This document shows positions 16,644 to 23,815 of a DNA stretch of 64,000 nucleotides, piece by piece (position 1 is the stretch's first letter; the number at the start of each line of letters is the position of its first letter). A program made the position numbers and the translations under genes. This stretch comes from Flavobacteriales bacterium (lineage in GTDB: Bacteria > Bacteroidota > Bacteroidia > Flavobacteriales_F > PHOS-HE28): NCBI GenBank assembly GCA_016715895.1, contig JADJXH010000003.1, positions 1,474,501 to 1,538,500 of the forward strand. The letters run 5' to 3'. Below the pieces are notes generated by a model that saw only the letters and a list, made by a program, of their open reading frames with translations, did not search any database and had not been told where the DNA came from.

Positions 16644-16890
16644 GCATCTCCCCTCCCAACACGTCTTCGCGAAGCGGGCTCTGCCGCTGAAGCGATCTCC
16701 CCTCCCAACACGTCTTCGCGAGGCGGGCTTTGGCGCCGAAGCGATCTCCCCTCCCCCAGCACGTCATCGCGAGGCGGGCTTTGGCGCCGAAGCGATCTCC
16801 CCTGAAAAGACCGGATCACGGGCCAGGGAGATCGCCACGCATCCCTCCGGGCTGCTCGCGACGACGGCAAGGGAAGGCGATCGCTGCTCA
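16644..16890 (+). repeat. REP-like repeat cluster, about 50-bp unit, three direct copies plus one inverted
   Basis: Three direct copies begin at 16661, 16710 and 16761. Each runs ACGTC(T/A)TCGCGA(A/G)GCGGGCT, then a GC-rich centre, then CGAAGCGATCTCCCCT. A partial copy end precedes the first. A fourth, degenerate copy is inverted at about 16815-16885 (GGGAGATCGCC to CTCGCGACGACGG). A further copy occurs at 63283-63375. The unit resembles the GTCATTGCGAG...GAAGC-AATCTC dispersed palindromic repeats of many bacteria. It occupies the gene-free interval 16575-16991. Confidence 0.8.
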
Positions 16891-16991
16891 TGAGGGGGCT
16901 TGGTGGCATGTGACCATACGACCTTGGGCTCTAACGCCAAGGGCCGCCCCACGTAACGCGAAGCGGCCCTCGGCACAGATCCAGCACCACG

Positions 16992-19544
16992 TTACCGCCC
17001 CACCTTCATCGCCTTCTTCACCACGAAGCTGTCGTTGAGGTACAGCGTCACATGGTAGGTGCCGGGCGCCAGATCGGTGGTGCTCCAGTCGTGGGTGTAG
17101 GCGCCCGCCTCCCGCACGGCCTCCTCCAGCACCTCCAGCCTCTTGCCGCCGGCGTCGCTCAGTTCCAGGCGCGTGCGGCCGGGGGTGGCCACCGTATAGC
17201 GCAACTGCGTATGGTCCGCCACGGGGTTGGGGACGATGAACAGGTCGGTGCGCAGGGCCTCGCCTGCCCCTGCGTTCGCATCGCCGAAGCCTTGGCGAAG
17301 GCGTGCCCCTGGGCTCATGGAGCGCTGGTCGGTGCCGCCGTCGACCGCACAGCACGCCGCCAGGTCCTGCTGCATGGCCGTTATTTGTGCCTGTTGCTCG
17401 TGGATGGCCCCGATCAGCAGAGGAATAAGCTTGACATAGTCCACGCCCATCACCGGAAAGGCCGCGCTGACCTGGTTGCCCAAGGTGTCGTACTGCGCGG
17501 GATACACGGCGGTCGCCACCGCCTCTGGGATCACCTGCTGAACCTCCTGCGCGAGCAGTCCGATCTGTGGGTCGGGGCTCAGCTCCATCATCGGATAGTC
17601 CGCCGTGAGGAACTGATAGGACTTCGGAGCCAACTGAAGGACCCGTGACAAGCCGTCGGTGAGATCAGTGATGTTCGTCTTAAAGTTCTGGTCCGAGATC
17701 ACGATCGTGCCATTGACCAAGTGAATGTTCCCTTGCACCCAGACATCATCTTCGAACCAGCCCGCCCAATTGGTCGTGCCCCCTGCGGCGGACGCGCGTA
17801 TCCCGTAGTTCGTCGTGGCTTGCGTGGCCCGCGCCCTAACGCCATAGTTCTCCGCGGGGCCCGGTGACTCGGCGAAGAACCAACCTCCGTAGTTCTGGCG
17901 AGCGAAGGAGGCCTGTCCCATGACCCCCACATTGTTCAGCAGGCCTGGATCATTGAGCCCGGAGGCAAAGCCCCGGACGCCGAGGTTGTTGGTGGCGAGC
18001 GAGCCGGCCGTGAACGCGGCTTAGCCTTCCACGCCGGTGTTGAACAGGGTGATCCCACCCCGGATGTCCGCCTGACCGTACACGCCCCGGTTGCCCTGCG
18101 AACCGCCGGCCTGTGCCACGGACAATTGGGCCACGCTCTTCACACCATAGTTCTGGTTCTCGGCATCCTCGCTCAAGAAGTTGCCCCCGATGCGCGTGGT
18201 GCTCACCGATCCGGTGCCCGTGGTCACCTGCACGTCCAGCCCTTGGGAGGTGACGGCGCCACCCTGCACGCAGCTGCGGATGCCGAAGATCGCGTTGTTC
18301 GCGTCGGGCGTATCATCCACCACATGCAGTTTGGCCGTCGGCGTCGGCGTCCCGATCCCCACGTTCTCCGCATCATCCGGGCAGTCGGGGTCCGCAACCC
18401 CCGCAGCGGTCCACACATGGTTGGGAGCGGGGTTGCTGCCCATGCGCCACTCACAATCCGCAGCCGAGGTCACCGAACTGAGATCCCGCCAATGCAAGCG
18501 ACCATCCGCATCGGTCACCACCAAACGGGTGAGGCTGTTGTTCTGGTAGTTGGACACCAACGCACGAATGCGGATGGTGCGATCCAGGACCTCCAGCCGC
18601 TCGCTGGGCTGCGTGGCGCTGTTCACGTAGTCGCCCACGCCCACGAAGCCCTGCACCGGGTCGTTGGCGTTGGCGCGATAGGGCCGCAGGCGCAGGAGCT
18701 CTAGGCCGTTCACCGTGCCTGCCGAGCCGCCGGCACCCAGGGCACCCACAAAGCGGAAGGTGGCATGGTCCCAGGCATGGGCATCGCCGGCAGGAAGCGC
18801 ATTGTCGCCCCACACGAAGCCGAACGCGCTGTTGTCATCCTGCTCGGCACCGGTGCCCGCCGCGCCCTGGTCGTATAACTGCCCCACATAGGCCAGGTCG
18901 CTGTTGCCCGTAAGCGTGACGCCGTTGCGGAACTGCGGCCGGTAGCCGAAGGTGGCCGGTGCCGCACCCTGTGTGGGATGCACCAGATGCACGCGGGACC
19001 ACGGGGCATTGGGCCCCAGACCCGATTGGGCCAAGTCCTCACCAATGGCCACGAAGGCCTGTCGGTTCAGGGTGTAGCTGTTCAGGAGTGCGCCGGCCGC
19101 GCCGTTGAAGTGGACCACCACTCCATCGTTCTCGGAATTGCGGAGCCACAGGTTGCCATCGGGCTGGCGGGCCTGCACCACGAACGCCGTGCTGGGATTG
19201 GTGTGCCAGAGCCGCCCGATCTCCAGCGCGCCCCGTACCATGCTCCAGTTCTGGTTGTTCCCATTGCCCACATCGGTGCGGAAAGTGGCGAGGGATGTAC
19301 CGACGAACGCATCGTTCACCGGCAGTTGATCGCCGCGGACGCGGAGGGTGGCGCTGAGGCCAGCAGCGGTGCCTACGGTGAGGTTCACGGGCAGGACACC
19401 GAGACCACCCGGAACAAGAGCATCCGGCGCCAGAAACGATTGCCCAAATCCATTGGTGGTCAGGTGATCCGCATCCTGCGCCACGACCACCATGGCAGTA
19501 AAGAAAGCCGCAAGACTCGTCAACGAGCGAATTCGCGTTCTCAT
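16992..19544 (-). pseudogene. Tail-fibre/S74-chaperone-type surface protein with T9SS domain, interrupted by one in-frame TAA
   Basis: Two open stretches in the same frame, 19544-18021 (507 codons) and 18020-16992, are separated only by a TAA at 18021-18023. Read through, they make one protein of about 850 residues. It has a signal peptide (SLTSLAAFFTAMVVVA-Q), a long beta-rich body ending in repeated GV-x-G-(Q/F)-A modules, a Peptidase_S74-like intramolecular chaperone segment (SDQNFKTNITDLTDGL... GLLAQEVQQVIPEAV), and a C-terminal T9SS type A domain (FIVPNPVADHTQLRY ... VVKKAMKVGR). The stop sits where neighbouring modules carry Gln (GVYGQA, GVMGQA), so CAA to TAA is the likely change. Without read-through the product would lose the chaperone and the sorting domain. 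It lies 11 bp after the gene at 19556-20551. A sequencing error cannot be excluded. Confidence 0.75.
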
Positions 19545-19555
19545 GATCCAAGCGT

Positions 19556-20551
19556 TTAGGGTGAAACATGAATGACAGCAAGGGGAGGCAAGCTCCCTTG
19601 CGTTGTGATCAATTGAAGGACATAAACGCCGCCGGGCAGGTGCTGGGTGTTGATCGTGAACTCCCCAGCATCGGGTGCCGGCAGCCCGTGCACCACTTCC
19701 CGGCCTGCCATATCGCGCAGGGAATAGTGCAGGGGTCGTTGCGCACCTTCTCGAATGCGCACCCGGAGCACATCCGCGCACGGCACAGGGTAGGCCATCA
19801 GCGCCTCCCTACCCACCTCCCCAACGCCCGCTTCTTGGGTGCAATAGGACAAGGTGAAGGATGCACGCACATCGTCGATGAAGGCATAGGACGCCTCAAA
19901 CGTCCCAAAACCGGTCGAATCCAAGATGGTCACTCCGCTGAGCGAATCGGCGAAGAAGTTACCCACCACTAGGTAGGTGTAAGCTGAATCAGGTGTGTAT
20001 GTGCCCGACACCGCATACCATTGCGAGGTATCGGTGGGCACTTCATCCAAGAACAGTGCGGCGCTGTTGGGGTAGAGGTAGCTCTGCCAGTCGGTGGGCA
20101 GTTGGGTGAAGAACTTCAGTCCCACTCCTTTGCTCGTTCTGAAGCTCGAATTTCCGCTCCAACTCCCAAAGCCCCCCACCGCCATCTTGAATGATAGGCA
20201 GACCGGAACACCTGGCTGCAGCGGTTCGGTCAATTCGATGCCCACCATCTCCCGGTACCAATCCAATCCTGGGAAGGCCGTCGCCATGCCCACATAAGCG
20301 TCTCCATCCGCCGGATACTGGTACCCGAACTGGCTGTAGGGCACGTCCACAACGCCACCAGAATTACATGCATTGAAGTAATCGGCTGATTGGGTATGCA
20401 GGTTCATCCAACCCGTGGCGTACATGGCATACCCAACCCCTGGCCCTGCGCAGGTATCGCGTTCTTCAAAGGAGCCATTCGGCACCAAATTCTGCGCCCC
20501 ACCGGAGACACAAAGGACATACGCTGCAATGATCGACCACGAACGCTTCAT
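19556..20551 (-). CDS. Secreted protein with T9SS type A sorting domain (331 aa)
   Basis: A signal peptide (about 1-19, WSIIAAYVLCVSGGA-Q) leads into LVPNGSFEERDTCAG, the start of a galactose-binding-like jelly-roll domain often seen in Bacteroidota surface proteins. It contains paired cysteines and a segment around SYAFIDDVRASFTLSYC that matches the 'IDDV' calcium-site end of such domains. The last 75 residues form a T9SS C-terminal domain (LMAYPVPCADVLRVRI, LPGGVYVLQLI, final LAVIHVSP). The product should be secreted and perhaps anchored to the cell surface. It probably forms an operon with the interrupted tail-fibre gene 11 bp downstream. Ligand and function are unknown. A weak -7-like box (TAGCTTGT, minus strand, 20557-20564) lies upstream. 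Confidence 0.85.
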   Translation of the reverse strand: MKRSWSIIAAYVLCVSGGAQNLVPNGSFEERDTCAGPGVGYAMYATGWMNLHTQSADYFNACNSGGVVDVPYSQFGYQYPADGDAYVGMATAFPGLDWYREMVGIELTEPLQPGVPVCLSFKMAVGGFGSWSGNSSFRTSKGVGLKFFTQLPTDWQSYLYPNSAALFLDEVPTDTSQWYAVSGTYTPDSAYTYLVVGNFFADSLSGVTILDSTGFGTFEASYAFIDDVRASFTLSYCTQEAGVGEVGREALMAYPVPCADVLRVRIREGAQRPLHYSLRDMAGREVVHGLPAPDAGEFTINTQHLPGGVYVLQLITTQGSLPPLAVIHVSP

Positions 20552-20668
20552 GCGTCACAAGCTATGGCTGTCTCTGTCGGATCTGTCCTCGGCTCAGCGG
20601 GAATAGTTTTCAACCGAACGCATCGTACCGATGCGCACGTTGTCAAGCAACGACCCAAGCTGCGCCGC

Positions 20669-20676
20669 TACCTTGC
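20669..20676 (+). promoter_or_regulatory. -7 element of the DUF2157 gene
   Basis: TACCTTGC keeps TAnnTT and ends exactly 4 nt before the ATG at 20681, so a leaderless start is likely. Confidence 0.45.
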
Positions 20677-20680
20677 CCTC

Positions 20681-21967
20681 ATGTCCCGCGACGCCCTGCT
20701 CGCCGCGCTGCCCGACCTGGTGGCGCAAGGCCTGATCACGGCCGAACAGGCGGAGCGCATCCGCACGCACTACAGCGGGCCTGGAACGCTGGAGCCCGCT
20801 CCCGATGACCGGCGCAGCCAGCGCCTCACGGCCGTGCTGGGCACCATCGGCGCGGCGCTGATCGGTCTGGGGCTGGTGCTGCTGGTGGCGCACAACTGGG
20901 ACGGTCTCCCGCGGTCCGCGCGCACGTTGCTGGCCTTCGTGCCCGTTCTGACCGGGCAGGCGGTGGTGGCCTTCGGCCTCTGGCGCCGCCCCGGCCGCAG
21001 CGCGTGGACCGAAGGCGGATCGGTGTTCCTGGCCGCGGCGGTCGGTGCCTGCCTCGCCCTCATCGCCCAGTTGTACCAGCTCGGCGGCGACCTGGGCGAC
21101 CTGCTCCTCACCTGGGCGGTGCTCATCCTGGGGCTTGGCTACGTCCCCGGTTCGGCGGTCGTGGGCCTCGCGTTCCTGGGCCTCATCACCTGGCAGGCGG
21201 TGCTCGTGCGCACCGGGCAGGACAGCTTGCCGTGGATCTGGCTGTTGCTGCTGGCGGCCTTCCTGCCGGCCGCTCTGCAACGCATTCGCGATACCGACCG
21301 CCGCGTGGCCGCCGCGTGGACCGGCAGCTTCCTCGCCTTGTCGATCGCCGTGGGCGCCCACCTCTTCCTCTCCGATCGGCATCCCGTGGTGGTGGTGGGC
21401 ACCGCCGCGCTGGCCTCGGCCTTCACGCTCACCCCCTGGTGGACCTCCGGGCTCGCGCCAGGCACCCGGGCCATGCGGCGTGTGGGCGAGGTGATGCTGT
21501 TGTGGCTGCTGCTGCTGATGGGCTCCTTCACCGTGGTGGATGCGGTGCAGGACACGGACGACCGCCCCGGCGCGGACGCGTTCGTGGTGGCCGTGCTGGT
21601 GCTGCTGGCGTTGGGAGCCTACGCGCTCGCGTGGAAACGTCGGCGGCCCTTCACGGAGGGTCCGATGCCCGAAGGCTTCGTGGTCATCGCCGCGCTCTAC
21701 GCGATATCGCTGGCGGCACCGTGGATCACGGCACTGCTGGCCAACGGGCTCACGCTCGCCCTGGGCGTGTGGCACGTGCGCGAAGGCACGCACGCCACCT
21801 CCCTGCGCCGCACCAACCTGGGCCTGCTGCTGATCGCGGTGCCGGTGCTGTGGCGCTTCTTCGAAGTGGACCTGAGCTTCGTGTGGCGCGGCCTCGCCTT
21901 CATCGCCATCGGCATCGCCTTTCTGCTCCTGAACCTGCGCCTGCTGCGGGCGCGCAAGCCGCACTGA
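20681..21967 (+). CDS. DUF2157 multi-spanning membrane protein (428 aa)
   Basis: An N-terminal cytoplasmic helical region of about 60 residues (LVAQGLITAEQAERIRTHY, a typical DUF2157 opening) is followed by about a dozen hydrophobic segments filling the rest of the protein, ending with LLNLRLLRARKPH. DUF2157 proteins have no established biochemical role. The family is often encoded next to a GDYXXLXY-domain protein, and that is the next gene here, 1 bp downstream. ATG 20681 is chosen over upstream in-frame starts because the conserved N-terminus begins here and the promoter box lies 4 nt before it. Confidence 0.85.
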   Translation: MSRDALLAALPDLVAQGLITAEQAERIRTHYSGPGTLEPAPDDRRSQRLTAVLGTIGAALIGLGLVLLVAHNWDGLPRSARTLLAFVPVLTGQAVVAFGLWRRPGRSAWTEGGSVFLAAAVGACLALIAQLYQLGGDLGDLLLTWAVLILGLGYVPGSAVVGLAFLGLITWQAVLVRTGQDSLPWIWLLLLAAFLPAALQRIRDTDRRVAAAWTGSFLALSIAVGAHLFLSDRHPVVVVGTAALASAFTLTPWWTSGLAPGTRAMRRVGEVMLLWLLLLMGSFTVVDAVQDTDDRPGADAFVVAVLVLLALGAYALAWKRRRPFTEGPMPEGFVVIAALYAISLAAPWITALLANGLTLALGVWHVREGTHATSLRRTNLGLLLIAVPVLWRFFEVDLSFVWRGLAFIAIGIAFLLLNLRLLRARKPH

Positions 21968-21968
21968 C

Positions 21969-22538
21969 ATGCGCCGTCCGCTGCTGATCCTCTTGCTCAT
22001 CGCCCTGGCGCAACTGGCCGTGCCCGCCTGGATGGTGGTCCGGTACGAGCAGGTGCGCCTGCACGGCAGCGAGCACCTCTTCCGCACCGCGCCCATCGAC
22101 CCGCGCGACCCCTTGCGCGGCGAGCACGTGGTGCTGGAGTTCGAGGCGGAGAACGGCCCGTTCGCACTGCCCGCAGGATGGACGGAAGGCGCGCTGTACG
22201 CCGAACTGGGTGTGGACAGCGCGGGCTTCGCGGTGATCGAGCGCCTCAGCACCGAGCCTCCCACCGGTGCCCATGTGCGGGTGACGGCGGAGGACTGGAG
22301 CGTGAGCACGGACGACGGCACGGTGGGCCGGGTGCAGCTCCCCTTCGACCGGTACTTCGTGCAGGAAGGCCATGGACCACGCACCGAGGAACTGCTTCAG
22401 CCCACCTGGACGGACGATGAGCGCGTGGAGCCGATGCCCGCACATATGGTGGTGCGGGTGCGCGACGGTCGGGCCGTGGTGACGGACCTGGTGATCGGGG
22501 GGAAGCCCTTGGACGCGTGGATGCGGGACCCTTCGTGA
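21969..22538 (+). CDS. GDYXXLXY-domain protein (189 aa)
   Basis: One N-terminal membrane anchor (LLILLLIALAQLAVPAWMVV) is followed by a periplasmic domain. The two conserved motifs of this family are present in variant form: PRDPLRGEHVVLEF, where the family usually shows DPRDLLRGDYV-x-L-x-Y, and LPFDRYFVQEG. The gene name describes a motif, not a function. It starts 1 bp after DUF2157 and is almost certainly co-transcribed with it, suggesting the two proteins act together in the inner membrane. Confidence 0.85.
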   Translation: MRRPLLILLLIALAQLAVPAWMVVRYEQVRLHGSEHLFRTAPIDPRDPLRGEHVVLEFEAENGPFALPAGWTEGALYAELGVDSAGFAVIERLSTEPPTGAHVRVTAEDWSVSTDDGTVGRVQLPFDRYFVQEGHGPRTEELLQPTWTDDERVEPMPAHMVVRVRDGRAVVTDLVIGGKPLDAWMRDPS

Positions 22539-22660
22539 ACAACTCCCCGCAGTACGGATTACGGAGGTCCGCCGGGACCGGACGCCCCTGCGTCCTCTGC
22601 ACCTCTGCGTGAGGTCCCCCGATGCCGGACGCCCCTGCGTTCTCTGCACCGCTATGTGAG

Positions 22661-23110
22661 GTCAAGTCCTCTGCTGCCGTCAGGTCCCCTCAGACTCCTG
22701 ACTCAGTTGACGCACTCGAACTCCCGACTCCCGTTGCCCCTCTGCGTGAGGTCAAGTCCTCTGCTGCCGTAAGGTCCCCTCAGACTCCTGACTCAGTTGA
22801 CGCACTCGAACTCCCGACTCCCGTTGCCCCTCTGCGTGAGGTCAAGTCCTCTGCTGCCGTAAGGTCCCCTCAGACTCCTGACTCAGTGGACGCACTCGAA
22901 CTACCGACTCCCGTTGCCCCTCTTCGTGAGGTCAAGTCCTCTGCTGCCGTAAGGTCCCCTCAGACTCCTGACTCAGTGGACGCACTCGAACTACCGACTC
23001 CCGTTGCCCCTCTTCGTGAGGTCAAGTCCTCTGCTGCCGTAAGGTCCCCTCAGACCCCTGACTCAGTGGACGCACTCGAACTCCCGACCCCCGTTGCCCC
23101 TCTTCGTGAG
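22661..23110 (+). repeat. Five tandem copies of a 90-bp repeat upstream of the LytTR regulator gene
   Basis: Exactly 5 x 90 bp with no indels. Copies 1 and 2 share TCAGTTGACG and CTCTGCGTGAG. Copies 3 to 5 share TCAGTGGACG and CTTCGTGAG, so variants are ordered along the array. Just before it, 22580-22655 holds two degenerate copies of a CGGACGCCCCTGCGT / CTCTGCACC segment. Because 90 is a multiple of 3, an open frame runs through the array into the regulator gene, but its translation (repeats of a VKSSAAVRSPQTPDSVDALEL-like unit) is not credible protein. Single relatives occur at 977-1066 and about 63400-63500. The array fills the 600-bp gene-free interval. Confidence 0.95.
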
Positions 23111-23125
23111 CTTCGGTCGCCCACC

Positions 23126-23133
23126 TATCTTGC
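23126..23133 (+). promoter_or_regulatory. -7 element of the LytTR regulator gene
   Basis: TATCTTGC keeps TAnnTT, 4 nt before the ATG at 23138, directly after the 90-bp array. Confidence 0.5.
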
Positions 23134-23137
23134 CCCC

Positions 23138-23815
23138 ATGCCCCGCGTGCTCATCGCCGATGACGACCCGCTGAGCGCCGACCTGCTGGCCGAACACACG
23201 CGCAAGCTGGTGCCCGGTGCCGAGGTGGTGATGGCCGCGGACGGCACGGCCGCCCTGGCCGAGCTGCGCATGGCCCCGGTGGACCTGCTCTTCCTGGACC
23301 TGGACATGCCCGGCATCAGCGGCCGCGAGCTGCTGGAGGCCACCGACCCCGGCTGCCCGGTGGTGATCGTCACCGGCGATCCCAGCTTCGCGCTGGACGC
23401 CTACCGCTTCAACGTGTCCGACTACCTGGTGAAGCCGGTGACCTTCGAGCGCTTCGCGCAGATGCTGCGCAAGGTGGGCCCGCTCTCCGGTGGGTCGGAC
23501 GGGGCGCGGGACCAGGTCTTCATCCGTGCGGGGCAGGAGATCGTGCAGCTGCGCCTCAGCGAGGTGCGCTTCATCCGAAGCGACAGCAACTACGTGCGCT
23601 TCGTGCTCGACGGACGCGAGGTGAGCAGCCTGATGAACCTGAAGGACCTGGAGCGGAAACTCCCCTCGAACTTCGTGCGCGTGCACCGCAGCTACATCGT
23701 GAACCTTGCCCACGTGGAGAAGCTGGACACGATGGACGTGAAGGTGGGGCGCGAACTGATCCCCGTGAGCGAGACCTACCGCGCGGAGCTCATCCGGCGG
23801 CTGGACCTGCTGTAG
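23138..23815 (+). CDS. LytTR-family response regulator (225 aa)
   Basis: A receiver domain (about 1-115) has the acidic pocket IADDD, phosphoacceptor Asp54 (LFLDLDMPG), conserved Thr in IVTGD and Lys99 (YLVKP). It is followed by a LytTR DNA-binding domain (about 125-225) with the signature IRSDSNYVRFVLDGREV and FVRVHRSYIVNL. Such regulators usually pair with LytS-type kinases. None is adjacent, but an orphan TPR-LytS kinase gene lies at 37418. The convergent gene next door encodes a hybrid kinase of a different class, overlapping this stop by 26 bp. The start is the ATG after the promoter box, not the earlier in-frame codons inside the 90-bp repeats. Confidence 0.92.
   Translation: MPRVLIADDDPLSADLLAEHTRKLVPGAEVVMAADGTAALAELRMAPVDLLFLDLDMPGISGRELLEATDPGCPVVIVTGDPSFALDAYRFNVSDYLVKPVTFERFAQMLRKVGPLSGGSDGARDQVFIRAGQEIVQLRLSEVRFIRSDSNYVRFVLDGREVSSLMNLKDLERKLPSNFVRVHRSYIVNLAHVEKLDTMDVKVGRELIPVSETYRAELIRRLDLL

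Noticed and set aside
18021..18023. Stop-codon recoding (selenocysteine or pyrrolysine) in the tail-fibre gene
   Set aside because: The codon is TAA, which is not used for either, and sister modules indicate a Gln codon changed by one base.
22661..23110. CRISPR-like array
   Set aside because: Units are directly adjacent with no spacers, and there are no cas genes in the window.
22622..23137. Open reading frame running through the 90-bp repeats into the LytTR gene, giving a possible 397-residue repeat-bearing regulator
   Set aside because: The frame stays open only because the unit is 90 bp (a multiple of 3). The same unit occurs elsewhere in other contexts, and a promoter box sits after the array, 4 nt before a normal response-regulator start.
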